Of a DNA stretch of 64,000 nt, positions 33,060 to 43,929 are shown one piece after another. The translations under genes and the position numbers were made by a program. This stretch comes from Acanthosepion esculentum (Eukaryota; Mollusca; Cephalopoda; Sepiida; Sepiidae): NCBI GenBank assembly GCA_964036315.1, contig OZ038517.1:15735713-15799712 (forward strand). Reading direction: 5' to 3'. Under the pieces are notes generated by a model. It saw nothing but the letters and a program-made list of their open reading frames with translations. It had not been told where the DNA came from and made no database searches. The stretch's first letter is position 1. The number at the start of each line of letters is the position of its first letter.

Positions 33060-33660
33060 GCATTTGAGCAGAGAGTAACCCAGGCGGGGCTATGCCGAAA
33101 GGCAGAGTCAAGTCTGGGGGTGGGTAGACCACATGTATATGGGGTGTACAGGAAATTTTTGCCCAAGCCTACGGGCTCGGAATCGCCCCACATAAAAACG
33201 GTATTGTGCCACATCCTGACTTCTGGGGAGGCTTAGGTAAATGGCCTCAGTCTTGATCTGCCGATTCAGCCGGATCCTGGCTGACTTGCCGAACTCTCTG
33301 CCTTCGGGTAGAGAGGAACACTGACGAGGCTGTGCCGAAGGGCAGAGTCAAGTCCGGGGATGTAGACAAACCCGACCCCGTGTATGCGGGGTCTACGGGG
33401 AATTTTTGTCTGAGTCTATGGGCTCGGAATCGCCTCATATATAAAACGGCATTGGAGCACCACCAGGTGGTGAAATGGTTATCAAGCTTGTCTTGCTAGA
33501 ACAATTACGACTTAGTGAGTTCGATCCTCACTAGGTGCCCCTACTTTCGGCCTTGTGTCTCATCTGAGCTACGCTTGGAAAATTACTATAAAAAACGGCA
33601 TTGTGCCACATCCTGCCTTGTGGGGAGGCTAAGCTAATAACCTCAGTCCCTATCTACCTT
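33060..33660. repeat. Two diverged copies of an about 190-bp repeat
   Basis: Copy 1 (33074-33235) and copy 2 (33323-33454 plus 33592-33655) share GGCAGAGTCAAGTC, ATGGGCTCGGAATCGCC-like and AACGGCATTGTGCCACATCC-like blocks. Copy 2 is split by SINE family C. A further degenerate relative is at 58030-58130. Confidence 0.75.
33455..33591 (+). mobile_element. SINE family C (tRNA-derived) with 12-bp target duplication
   Basis: The head resembles a tRNA: 5' GAGCACCAC and 3' TAGGTGC partly pair as an acceptor stem, and a perfect T arm GTGAG-TTCGATC-CTCAC ends at about 33535. An about 50-bp tail follows (to GGAAAATTACTAT). AAAACGGCATTG occurs at 33443-33454 and again at 33592-33603, a clean target-site duplication showing retroposition into the repeat. 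The anticodon arm is poor, so it is unlikely to be a working tRNA gene. Confidence 0.85.
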
Positions 33661-34194
33661 GCCTAGAAGATAGAACGCTACGTTAGCTTGTCCAAACTTG
33701 CTGTTGTGTGTCTTCGAAGATTATTAGTTTTTTAACTTTTTGCCTTCTTACTGTTAATTTTCCTTGCATATATATATTGTTTACTTGCTTGTTTGATATT
33801 ATTTTATTTTTGCCCAGTTCTTTTTTCTTTTTATTGCAAACTTTGTTAATTCTGTTTGATGGACAGTTCTGTTATTTATTTTGCATTCGACCATGGCTAC
33901 TCACTCCAAATCGGGTATTTTGCTAGTCCTGATAAATTAGACATCAAGACTATTTTGCCGGTAAATATAGATAGTGTTTTCGAACTAAGAATATATTACA
34001 ATATAATGGGAGTGTATTGTTACTCGCTTTTTCTATTGTGAACTGTATCGAAGGTCTTATTGAGTTCACATGGTCCAGTAGAACCTGAATACCTTCCTGG
34101 TGTGGCCAGAGTATGAAGGTGTCATCTACGTACCTTAACTATATAGTTGGCTCTAGAGATATAGATTCAAATGTCATTTCCTCAGTGTGAGTTC
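33661..34194. other. Unclassified, pyrimidine-rich then mixed
   Basis: No coding feature. TCTGTTATTTATTTTGC.TTCG (about 33867) repeats at about 34335, indicating a local duplication of an unknown repeat. Confidence 0.45.
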
Positions 34195-34360
34195 AATACC
34201 CGGTTAAGGCAGTGGAGAACTTTCAGAGGGAAAATTAACAGGAGATAACTGATAACTGACACCCATTAAACATGGCACGTGGAGCTACAACAGTCTACCC
34301 CAGTGAGCGAAATAAAGGGTTATGTTCGACATTCTGTTATTTATTTTGTATTCGACCATG
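34195..34360 (+). repeat. Interspersed repeat shared with 59560-59690
   Basis: GTGAGTTCAATACC, AACAGGAGATAACTGA and CATGGCACGTGGA reappear in inverse orientation at 59560-59690. At 59.5 kb it adjoins a hammerhead-like module, so it may be a PLE flank. Confidence 0.65.
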
Positions 34361-34619
34361 GCTTCTATACTCCACAATTACAAACAGAAACATGGAGAGA
34401 AAGACAAAAGAACAAGAGTAACAGACGAAAAAGGCAAAGGAAAACACGAGAAAGTAAACTGGTGGCACCTAAAAGGAAAGGAAGAAAAAAATAAAAATAA
34501 ATAGTTGAACGGTATACGAATTTCAAGAAGAACAAGAATGAATTTGGGCATAGACATAATAAGTGTTATAAAATGCTTCTCTTAAAACAATTTTTTTAAG
34601 CGGAAAGCCACTAGCACGC

Positions 34620-35745
34620 AAGGGGTTACAGAGAGTTGGAGCGAGAACAAATAGGAGTGATAGAGGAAAGGATGAAGAGACAGTTGGGGGATAGATCAGG
34701 ACATCTGGAGACGACGATTGACATTACATTTGAATAGTTGGGGATTATAGCTATCAGGGAAACAAGAAATGGGGAGGGAGTTCCACAGGCGAGAAGTGCG
34801 ACACATGAAGCTATTGGAGTAGAAGAGACGGCTATATTTAACAGTTTCGACAGTGAAAGGGTGAGAGCGAGATGCCAGCCTAGTTCAACGCTTAAATTCA
34901 TGAATCCTGGGAACCAGCGAAAGCGTCTGTGAGAGAGCGGCTGCCGACGAGATGCCAGATCAGGGCCAATTACATTGCATATCCGTCTTTAGATTGTATC
35001 AAGGACCTTGAGACAATTAGAAGGGGCTCCAGATCATATATGGCAGCAATACTCCATGCACGGGCGAATGGTTGATTTGTAGATTTGAAGGATCGACTCC
35101 GGCGAGAAAAATTTCCTAGCGCGGCACAGAGAGCCAACTTTCCTAGCGGTGGACGAAGCTATTGACTCAATATATTCGTTCCATCTAAGGTCAGCGGACA
35201 ATGTGAGACCGAGCAGCCGCAAAGAGGTGCTCTCGTGGAGTTGAGCGTCAGACATTCTAATGGGAGGCAGGGATGGTTCTCTCTGGTGAGTCATAGAGAG
35301 CAGTTTTGTTTTTGAGGCGTTAAAGTTAACCAGACAATTCCTGCCCCAGTCTACAACCGATTGGAGGTCCTTTTCAAGACAAACGGCCAGGTTAGTTTTG
35401 TCGGCGACACTAGATTTGTTTTTGAGGCAGGAGTAAATAGTAGTGTCGTCCGCATAGATGCCTACTTGGGAACCTATGGCATCAGGAAGATCGTTAATGA
35501 AGATAAGGAACAGAGTAGGGCCTAGGATGGAGCCTTGGGGAACACCTGCGTTCATGGGATAGGAGCTGGAGGAGAATCCGTTGAGAACGACCTTCAATGT
35601 ACGGTTCGACAGGAATGATTGTATTAAGTCAAACAATCGACCTGTAATTCCATAACCCTGAAGCTTGCGAAGAAGGCCGGCATGCCAAACCCTGTCAAAC
35701 GCTATGGAGATATCATGAACCACGTCACGATTTTCAGGAAAATAG
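34620..35745 (-). pseudogene. Jockey-like LINE reverse transcriptase (C-terminal half)
   Basis: An open minus-strand frame (35723-35034, 229 codons) covers AFDRVWHAGLL, AGVPQGSILGPTLFLIFINDLP, the catalytic GIYADDTTIYS, WGRNCLVNFNASKTKLLS, LGLTLSADLRWNEYIES and CMEYCCHI. In a shifted frame the sequence continues to RTSRLWNSLPISCFPDSYN (about 34790) and ends near 34620. RT catalytic Asp residues are present. The 5' part (endonuclease, RT finger, ORF1) is missing beyond 35745, typical of 5' truncation. It is the best jockey copy here; 2290-3010 and 57885-58030 are related. Confidence 0.9.
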
Positions 35746-36560
35746 GCTTCTCAAGTCCAGCTAAATGTACCATCTGTTTTAATTGTAGCTGCTGTTAGAA
35801 GTCTTCAAGTGATACAGTTTCTGTTATCGGGGAGAACTTTGCATTGGCTACACTCACCTCGACATTATTTTTTTTCTCTTAAAAATGAGGTACCTCCAAT
35901 ATTTACAGAATGCCAAGAACGATATTCAGTCACGCCCATACTTATAGACTGTACTGACTTTAACCGTGTCTGGGAATAATTTTATAAAATAAAAGTAAGA
36001 GATATAAATGAGATTTTCAGATGGAAAGAACCCGAATAAAACCCTGAAATATATAGAACAGGTGAGGGCTTCAATCTCTCAATCCCCTCCCCCCCAAAAA
36101 GTATACATTTACCTTTAATTAACTGAAACGGCGTTGGTAGAGAGAAGGTGAAGGCAACTACAGTTGAATTTGCTTGAATCGTCCGGACCAGGTTAGTGTG
36201 TGGTGTTTGAAATGTGTAGGACGAACACACTGCAGTGCGCATGACAGTTTGACGTGGCGGTCGGCCGCATAGCATGTAGGGAAATATACAAAAATGGCGA
36301 CTCACGACAATTAATGAATGGTGCTCTAATGAATAGCGAACGTGGTTGGGAGAAGGACAGCGTAAGCGTGCATATGTGTTTCAGCATATACGTCGTTATA
36401 CGTAGATGCGTGACTGTGTTTACGCTTTGTGAACAGTGTATGCTTATTGACGTATCCGTATTTTTAGCAAAATAATTGTCTTTATTTATTTAGAAGCAGA
36501 AATTTCTCTTGGCTTTTTTATTTGCTTAATTATTCTGCGTGATTCTGGTTCTATTCAAAA
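35746..36560. other. Unclassified stretch
   Basis: No gene supported. Short frames on both strands around 36000-36470 have no family signature. A GC-rich patch near 36180-36300 lacks coding periodicity that I can see. Confidence 0.45.
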
Positions 36561-36563
36561 TTA

Positions 36564-36567
36564 ATTA

Positions 36568-36615
<48 letters not shown>

Positions 36616-36718
36616 CATTCTGTTCATATCTATCTATCTATCCATTTATCTCATTCTGTTCATATCTATCTATCCATTTATCTCATTCTGTTCATATCTA
36701 TCTGTCTCATTCTGGTCA

Positions 36719-36805
<87 letters not shown>

Positions 36806-36818
36806 CTCATTCTGTTCA

Positions 36819-36857
<39 letters not shown>
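36564..36857. repeat. (TATC)n array with CTCATTCTGTTCATA interruptions
   Basis: TATC tetranucleotides interrupted several times by the same CTCATTCTGTTCATA insert, meaning that the insert itself is amplified with the microsatellite. A similar insert occurs at 37778. Confidence 0.95.
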
Positions 36858-36990
36858 TTTCCAAAAATAGCATAGTGGCTTTCGATCAGGCCGGCGTACC
36901 ACTGTTATGATATTTTAAACTTAAACGACTGCAATGAAAGGCAAACATTCCCAGTAATGAAAGACCCGGTCAAAGACGTGTTATACTGCT

Positions 36991-36991
36991 A

Positions 36992-37041
<50 letters not shown>

Positions 37042-37180
37042 AAATATAGTCTTAAAGTGTGCTATATTTATGGGATAAAGTGCTCAATATCAGAGATAGA
37101 GCGTGTGTAAATATAAAAGTGAACATAGAAGTCAACACTTAGAGGCGACAGTCTGTTTCATGCTACACGCAATCGTCAGA
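36991..37180 (+). mobile_element. PLE terminal region next to (TA)n
   Basis: After a TA run (36993-37037), the segment ATAGTCTTAAAGTGTGCTAT through ACAGTCTGTTTCATGCTA is the reverse complement of 63300-63435. It is one end of the PLE found at 61-63 kb. It breaks into a CA microsatellite at about 37185. Confidence 0.8.
37133..37180 (-). ncRNA. Hammerhead ribozyme core, stem I lost
   Basis: On the minus strand: CTGACGA (37173-37179), stem II TGC/GCA with loop GTGTA, GAAAC, stem III ACAG/CTGT and GTC (37147-37149). The 5' strand of stem I is replaced by CA microsatellite, so only half of the ribozyme is intact. Confidence 0.6.
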
Positions 37181-37204
37181 CCAAACACACACACATACAC
37201 ACAC

Positions 37205-37244
<40 letters not shown>

Positions 37245-37715
37245 GCTATTGCACAGCTGAAAATCTATTTAATATCAGAAGAAGTGTCGGCAAAGACAAT
37301 AGTTAACCATACAAAAGTTTTTGTGAGGATGCTATTCACTCTTCTTGGACTCATTATGTCAACCCCCCAACAACATCCCCACCCCCAAAAAACAAAAAAA
37401 CAAAACAAACAAACACTGGGGATAGTATTAACTGGAGCCAAATATCTTTGTATACAATAAGCGTAGAGGCATGGCTGATGGTTTTTGTTTATCGTGGTCT
37501 TGCTCTAACCTAAACCTGCTCATTGAAGAGTGAAGTTACGAGGCTAATTCTGAAGGTGAGTAACGCATTCAATGGAGACAGCGTAGACTTTCGGGAGTGA
37601 CTAAGTTCAAGGAGTTCTACGCTTGCGTATTGGCGCTGTTATTGTAGGCATATGAAACGTAGCTTGTCTATTGCGATTAGTTGGTTATTCTGAGTGATTC
37701 TGGGTCTTTTAAAAA
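37245..37715. other. Unclassified stretch
   Basis: No gene recognised. It contains a CCCCCAAAAAAC-type low-complexity patch near 37365-37400. Confidence 0.5.
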
Positions 37716-37717
<2 letters not shown>

Positions 37718-37778
<61 letters not shown>

Positions 37779-37789
37779 CATTCTGTTCA

Positions 37790-37841
<52 letters not shown>

Positions 37842-37880
37842 CGAGTCTTTTCATGTCTATCTATGTATTTATCTATCTAT
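37718..37880. repeat. (ATCT)n array
   Basis: Two ATCT blocks separated by CATTCTGTTCATA, the same insert as at 36.6 kb. Confidence 0.95.
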
Positions 37881-37935
37881 GTAAAAAACACATTTCGATT
37901 CGCATTATATATTTACCAAAAACAAAATAATTTCC

Positions 37936-37978
37936 ATGCCTGAAGATGACTGAATATACATTCGAAAGTACTTGCGTA
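37936..37978 (+). ncRNA. Hammerhead-like module
   Basis: CTGAAGA core (37940-37946), a hairpin GAAT/ATTC, GAAA, then a palindromic stem III AGTACT and a U at the cleavage position. Stem I is ATGC with GCGT (one G-U pair). The order and the short palindromic stem III are those of dimer-type hammerheads linked to PLEs. Stem II has five unpaired bases before it, so activity is uncertain. Confidence 0.45.
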
Positions 37979-38147
37979 TTAAAGAAAGACCTTATACAGC
38001 TTATAATTAAAAACAAAACAAAAACAAAACAAGGATCATAACATTCATCGAGTGATTTGTAGGTTAATGCATCTTTAAAAATTTAATATTAATATCATTT
38101 AATATCATTAACTTTACTAATTTAGTTTTTGTATGAATGATTCATTG

Positions 38148-38150
<3 letters not shown>

Positions 38151-38190
<40 letters not shown>
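38151..38190. repeat. (TA)n microsatellite
   Basis: 40 bp of TA at the 3' boundary of the minus-strand PLE remnant. Confidence 0.96.
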
Positions 38191-38193
<3 letters not shown>

Positions 38194-39715
38194 AATTAAC
38201 TGATTAAAATATGGTTTCTTCGCTACACAGTAATAACCATGTTTCAAAAACTGAATCTAAAAACTTCAAATTTTATTATATAATTAAATTAAAAGCATTA
38301 GTTCTATTTCATCTTCAAGCGAATTTTGGAATAACTTATTTTTAAATTTACTGAGTTTTAAACGCGCATATAAATTCATAATTTCCTGTTTCCAAGGCTA
38401 CAGTGAAATCCAATCATTCAAACAGGGGCTTTAGCGTGTTCATTTTTATTAACTATTGTTGTATGAATTATGAGTTACGTTCGAGAAAGAGGTTAAGTTT
38501 AGGGAGGGTAGGGGTGCATTTTTCAACGAATTCTGACATCTGTTAAATGCATGACGTCTGTTTTTTTATTGTTAACGACAAAAAGATTTTCGGCATTTTT
38601 TTCGTACTTGTATACTTAAAGATTCTTTCTAGGGGTGTATGGGTTAGAATACGTTTTATTTAACTACAATTTTAAAATATTTTTACTCTTAATTACTAAT
38701 AGACTATATTTCTTTTTAAATCAAGTAAATGTAATAGAATTTCTTAAATTATTTAAAATTATTTTTTCATATCAAATATAAGTATGTATATTACCAGCTC
38801 CCATTTTTTAAATTTTATTTTTGACAATGACGGCAAAGAATAGTTATTTCATTTCTCTGATTCAGTAAATTTTTATTTTTTATAATATATAGTTTCTCAT
38901 GTATGCACAAATGACATGGGTCATTTAATGACCTACATATACTAGCTTTTCTTATTAATTTCCATTTTACTGTAGGTGTTTTATTGGATTCTTTTAGGTG
39001 CCGAAATATTTCGAAAGGGATGTCTGATTTCGGTATTTATTTGTCCTAAATGAACTTTGATGTTGATTGAATCTCTTTTTGAACTCATGGCTTGTGCAAC
39101 CTATATAGATTTTTATGTTTTCGAGATTCTCAATATATGAGATATTGAACTGGTATACTAATGATTCCGTGCGACATTTATTTTGTAGAGGACAGTTATG
39201 AGGGATTCTACAGTTACATAATTTTTGTTTATCTTCATCTCTTTTTATCTTTATATTGTCTAAATTTCTTTGGTTTTGGTTTAAGTGTTTATTTAAGATA
39301 TTAGCATTATGTTTCTTAATAATTTTTTAAAAGTTTTCAGTACAGCTGTAACTTAATTTTAGGGTATTTTTTTTATTGAAAATAGTACTTAGTTTACTTT
39401 CTCTAGGAAAGTGCTTGACTATTAATGCAAGGAATTTTTGTCCTAATTTATTCTTTACCATTTGGTTCTATGGGGGCGTATACCAAATTATTTTTCTACT
39501 TTTGTTTTTCTATGCTTTCCGTTTTCATTTTTTATATAAGTTAGTTTTGGGTTTTTGTAGCCACTATCTTTTAGAGCTTTATTATAGAAATTAATATGTT
39601 CATAGAAAATCTTGTCATTTGCTGAATTCGTACCTATTCTTTTTTCGATAGATAAAGGTATATGCTTAATTATAGATTGAGGATGATTTGATTTAGGGTG
39701 TATATATATCTAAAA
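38191..39715 (-). pseudogene. PLE remnant: RT C-terminus and GIY-YIG C-terminus
   Basis: Minus-strand landmarks: PLSIEKRIGTNSANDKIFYE and ALKDSGYKNPKL near 39560-39660, an RT-proximal segment of PLE type. A break-filled middle follows, then HLKESNKTPTVKWKLIRKA and CHLCIHEKLYII near 38880-39000. The latter parallel YIWEIKNKTHTTPKISWKIR and CKLCLEEKIAII in the 61-63 kb copy. The 3' part (38440-38760) is AT-rich and is repeated at 51950-52240. Many stops show long inactivity. Confidence 0.7.
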
Positions 39716-39753
39716 ATAAATACGCTTAAAATTCACCTTCTTCACTGTCGTGC

Positions 39754-39885
39754 GCCAACGGCTTAGGGGTAAAATCTCCGACGCCAATTCAGCCGGGTTT
39801 CATTCCTAGTTAGAGGCAACCGGGCATCTAGCCACACTGATGTGCTGTGATACAACGAAACAGTCTTTGACTGTTGGCTGACAAT
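39754..39885 (+). mobile_element. SINE family B
   Basis: A-box-like GGCTTAGGGGTAAAA, B-box-like GGGTTTCATTCC, then GTGATACAACGAAACAGTC. The tail ends in a TA run (39882-39907) shared with an inverted copy at 39910. Confidence 0.8.
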
Positions 39886-39909
39886 ATATATATATATATA
39901 TATATATCA

Positions 39910-40050
39910 ATATATAGTCACCCACAGACAGTTATGCTGTATCACAGCTCATCAGTATGGCTAGACATCCAATTGCTTCAAGCCGGGATCGAAACCCGAC
40001 CGATTCGGCATCAGTCATAGATTCTACCCCCAAGTTATCGTTGCACAACA
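39910..40050 (-). mobile_element. SINE family B, inverted neighbour
   Basis: Minus-strand copy with B box GGTTTCGATCCC and the family-specific CAGCATAACTGTC part facing the TA run. With 39754-39885 it forms an imperfect inverted pair. Confidence 0.8.
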
Positions 40051-40194
40051 AAACGGAAGGGAAATTCTAATATTTTTACTATGCGAAAGACGTTAGGAGA
40101 GCTGGATTCGAGTAGAAGAGTATTGCATTAACACCAGCAGCCACTGTTTATAAAACCACCCCTTCCTCTCCGAGAGCTTAATCGAATTATTTCG

Positions 40195-40290
40195 AAAGCC
40201 CAGACTGTTTCGCTGTATCACAGTTCATCAGTGTGAATAGACATCCGATTGCTTCAAGCCGGGATCGAAACCCGACCAAATTGGCATCAT
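40195..40290 (-). mobile_element. SINE family B, partial
   Basis: Minus-strand copy keeping the 3' family segment and the B box GGTTTCGATCCC. It ends before the A box and joins a PLE-associated repeat. Confidence 0.75.
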
Positions 40291-40598
40291 ATATATACAC
40301 GAGTTTGTCGTTGCTTTGTAATCTTTCATGCAACAAAAACAGAAAATCATCATTGTTTCGTCCGTGTATTGTTTGATATATTGAAATGTAATTGTCATCT
40401 TCGAAAATGGTTGATGTAAGCCGAAAGCTTAGATTGGATTTAAACATGTATCAATATGGTGATTTCCATTCGTCTTTCAATGATAATGTGATTAAGCTTA
40501 TCAGACAATATGAAAGGAACTTACTTAAAATAAATAGACAAAACATGTCTATATTAGTTAATGAAACATGCATCAATGAAAAAGTGCTGCCTAAAGAT

Positions 40599-40601
<3 letters not shown>
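40290..40601 (+). mobile_element. PLE-associated repeat, copy 1
   Basis: GCCGAAAGCTTAGATTGG, then TGTATCAATATGGTGATTTCC and GATAATGTGATTAAGCTTATC, are repeated in inverse orientation at 53370-53745. A decayed hammerhead-like module (stem I ATCT/AGAT, palindromic AGCT) is present at about 40397-40437. It abuts the PLE RT remnant across a TA run. Confidence 0.65.

Positions 40602-40671
<70 letters not shown>
40602..40671. repeat. (TA)n microsatellite
   Basis: 70 bp of TA between two PLE-derived parts. Confidence 0.97.
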
Positions 40672-40675
<4 letters not shown>

Positions 40676-41395
40676 CTGTTCAGAGTCCTTCTTGGACGAT
40701 GAGATCAAATTTTGTCAAGGATACCCTATGTGGTTTAGGTTATCCACCTAACACTGTTCATTCGGTCATCCGTGACAAAATTGAGGAGTTCAGAAGTGCC
40801 AAACTCTGTGTTATTAAAAAGTGCCCGGTTTATCTAAGATTACCCTGGATTGGTACCAAATGTGAAAGTATGGTTAGACAAATTTCATCAAGGGTCCGTC
40901 GCTGTTTTTTCTCTGCTGAAGTCCGGATAGTTTTTCAAACCCGGCCCATGGTTCGTCCAGTGTGTAAAGACGTCCTTCCTACCTCATCAAATTAATTCTA
41001 TAATTTATAAATATGGTTGTAGTTGCGGGGCTAACTACATAGGAAGGACGACACAACGCTTGGACATGAGAATTAAACAGCACGTTCCTACCAAAATCAG
41101 GAACCACGCTTTGCCGTTGAATGGACTCGTCCCAAACGCCTACGGGTCCGCCATATGTGAGCACTTATTAAAGAGCAGATAGTGTGCAGCTAATTTTAGT
41201 GTTGACCAGTTCACCGTGTTGTCCCGGTCACACTCGTTATTTCACCTTAAGGTGCTGGAGGCACTTTATATCGGGTGCCGCAGGCCTTCCTTGTGTAAAC
41301 AACGTGAGTGTTTGTTGGGGCTCGCTGTCATTTGCCTCTAGCTCATTTTTTTCCCTCCTCCCCCACATTTTCTTTTATTGTACATTTTCTGTTTT
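40672..41395 (+). pseudogene. PLE reverse transcriptase C-terminus plus GIY-YIG endonuclease
   Basis: Plus-strand frame 40672-40995: SVIRDKIEEFRSAKLCV, LRLPWIGTKCESMVRQI, FFSAEVRIVFQTRPMVRPVC. A stop/shift follows, then YGCSCGANYIGRTTQRLD and RIKQH (about 41020-41085), the GIY-YIG core with its Arg. Next come SAICEHLLKS, VLSRSHSLFHLKVLEALYIG and RPSLCKQREC. This RT-GIY-YIG order is the hallmark of Penelope-like elements, whose endonuclease opens target DNA. The RT palm is missing, cut by the TA array at 40602-40671. A hammerhead motif follows at 41405. Confidence 0.85.
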
Positions 41396-41404
41396 TAATT
41401 TAAA

Positions 41405-41467
41405 TTAAATCTCCCGTTGAAAGCCTGATGAGCGGGAGCGAAACCGGTTGCTTCGCCCGTTTTTAAT
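41405..41467 (+). ncRNA. Minimal type I hammerhead ribozyme
   Basis: Stem I AAGC (41421-41424) pairs with GCTT (41450-41453), with a possible outer helix ATTAAA/TTTAAT. The core CTGATGA is at 41425-41431, stem II is GC/GC with a GGGA loop, then GAAA. Stem III is the palindrome ACCGGT (41443-41448) and U41449 is at the cleavage position. All conserved core bases fit. The palindromic stem III suggests activity as a dimer. It lies 10 bp after the GIY-YIG remnant, where PLEs are known to carry such ribozymes. Confidence 0.7.
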
Positions 41468-41535
41468 ATGTCTAGTAATATCAAGCTTCATACGTTTATT
41501 GCTGTGATAAAATTTTGTACCTTCAAAAATATCTT

Positions 41536-41539
<4 letters not shown>

Positions 41540-41612
<73 letters not shown>
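41540..41612. repeat. (TA)n microsatellite
   Basis: 73 bp of TA near the end of the PLE copy. Confidence 0.97.
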
Positions 41613-42203
<591 letters not shown>

Positions 42204-42204
42204 T

Positions 42205-42450
42205 ATGAAACGGACGAAGTCCGACAATTATTTTAAGACATTTTTATGTTTATGCATTCTTTTTAAAGATACAAATATTTAAGTAAATACTCCGTGTTTA
42301 TAATAAACAGTATTAAACAACATTTACCGGCCTGAATGTCCGAGAAATTTTCATAGAAAATATTCGTCCTCCGACAGGAATCGAACCTGTATCCTATACG
42401 GAACCGTCATATAGCCTGACGTGCCTTAACCGTTTTGGCCACAGAGGAGC
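42205..42450 (-). mobile_element. SINE family A
   Basis: Complete minus-strand copy: B box GGTTCGATTCC and A box GGCCAAAACGGTTAAGGC-like, then the body with GAAAATTTCTCGGACATTC and the tail TTACTTAAATATTTG. It sits head to head with 42539-42725. Confidence 0.87.
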
Positions 42451-42538
42451 GTTCGGTTAGCAAGGTCGATTTTACTGTCTTTAAACTTTAATCTTCCATG
42501 AATCTCTCACGTACATTCATATCTACTCATAGCTAACC

Positions 42539-42725
42539 GAATGCTCATCTGTGGCCGAAACAGTTAAGGCACGTCAGGCTCTATGACGGTTCCTTATAGT
42601 ATACAGGTTGGAATATTTTATGAAAATTTCTCGGACATTCAGGCCGGTAAATGTTTAATACTGTTTATTATAAGCAGATCATTTACTTAAATATTTGTAT
42701 CTATAGAAGGATGTATATACAAATA
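42539..42725 (+). mobile_element. SINE family A, deleted copy
   Basis: Head CTGTGGCCGAAACAGTTAA and the body are present. The B-box section is shortened (CAGGTTGGAATATTTT), so part of the head-body junction is deleted. Confidence 0.8.
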
Positions 42726-42732
42726 ATATCTT

Positions 42733-42737
<5 letters not shown>

Positions 42738-42821
<84 letters not shown>
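42738..42821. repeat. (CT)n then (TA)n
   Basis: About 34 bp CT followed by about 50 bp TA, ending at a PLE terminus. Confidence 0.96.
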
Positions 42822-42824
<3 letters not shown>

Positions 42825-42825
42825 T

Positions 42826-42892
42826 ATTGTCTTCAAGCATAAAACTGACAGTCACCGCTAGGTGTTGATCTCCAGTGTCCACTTTTATATAC
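42826..42892. mobile_element. PLE terminal remnant, decayed hammerhead
   Basis: CAAGCATAAAACTGACAGTC and GTGTCCACTTTTATA line up with the terminal ribozyme region of 63300-63362, but the CTGANGA core strand is replaced by TA. Only the 3' half is left. Confidence 0.5.
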
Positions 42893-43190
42893 AGGGTGCG
42901 CTGGGTAATTTGTCGCCATTTCATATTTTTAATTTTGCACATGCGCGTTGCGTTTTTCTTTTATTGATTTTGTAAACTGCATAGTATAGTAGGATCAGTT
43001 GGACATCGTCTGTGAGAAAAAAAGAACGATGACGCAATTCACTCTGCCATAAATTTGGAAACGGCAAGTTGTACTGCTTGGCATTCGCACCGGAAGCTCC
43101 AATACGTACATTTCGGAGAGTTTGGGTGTCAAGAAAGAAAGGAATTAGAGAAGCAGGGAATAAAGAGAGTGGGGAAGGAAGGTGTGAAAA
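42893..43190. other. Possible DNA-transposon end
   Basis: ACAGGGTGCGCTGGGTAATT resembles the outer end of a Tc1/mariner-type element and parallels ACAGGGTGCGGCAGAAATAC at 58625. No transposase or second terminal repeat was found, so the call is weak. Confidence 0.3.
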
Positions 43191-43194
43191 ATTA

Positions 43195-43620
43195 CCCAAG
43201 AAAGTAAGAAAAAATTACGAGAAAAGGGAGAAAGAAAGAAAGAAAGAATGAAGGAAGAAAGAAAGAAAGAAATTAACAAAGAAAGAAAGAAAAAAGAAAG
43301 AAAGAAGAATGACAGAAGAAAGAAATTAACAAAGAAAGAAAGAAAAAAGAAAGAAAGAATGAAGGAAGAAAGAAATTAACAAAGAAAGAAAGAAAAAAGA
43401 AAGAAAGAAAAATGACCGAAGAAAGAAATTAACAAAGAAAGAAAGAAAAAAGAAAGAAAGAATGAAGAATGACAGAAGAAAGAAATTAACAAAGAAAGAA
43501 AGAAAAAAGAAAGAAAGAATGATGTAAGAAAGAAAGAAAAAAGAAAGAAAGAATGACGGAAGAGAAAAATTAACAAAGAAAGAAAGGATGAAAGAAAGAA
43601 AGAAAAACGAAATAGCCATA
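43195..43620. repeat. (GAAA)n array with TTAACAAA interruptions
   Basis: Purine-rich GAAA/GAAG units punctuated about every 55-60 bp by GAAATTAACAAAG, so a longer repeat unit is superimposed on the tetranucleotide. Confidence 0.93.
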
Positions 43621-43675
43621 TAAACGTAGAGGCAAAAATGTAAGAAAAGTAGACTGCAAATAGCGACTATAGAAC

Positions 43676-43926
43676 AAGAGAGAGAGAGAGAGGGAGAGAG
43701 AGAGAGAGAGGGAGAGAGAGGGGGAGAGAGAGAGGGGGAGAGAGAGAAGGAGAGAGAGAGGGGGAGAGAGAGAGGGAGAGAGAGAGAGGGAGAGAGAGAG
43801 GGGGAGAGAGAGAGAGGGAGAGAGAGAGGGAGAGAGAGAGAGAGAGAGGGAGAGAGAGAGAGGGGGGAGAGAGAGAGGGGGGAGAGAGAGAGGGGGGAGA
43901 GACATGAGAGAAAGAGAGAGATCGAG
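43676..43926. repeat. (GA)n/(GGGAGA)n polypurine tract
   Basis: About 250 bp of GA with GGG interruptions on the plus strand, essentially pure purine and potentially triplex-forming. The SLSP frames on the minus strand are spurious. Confidence 0.95.
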
Positions 43927-43929
43927 AAG

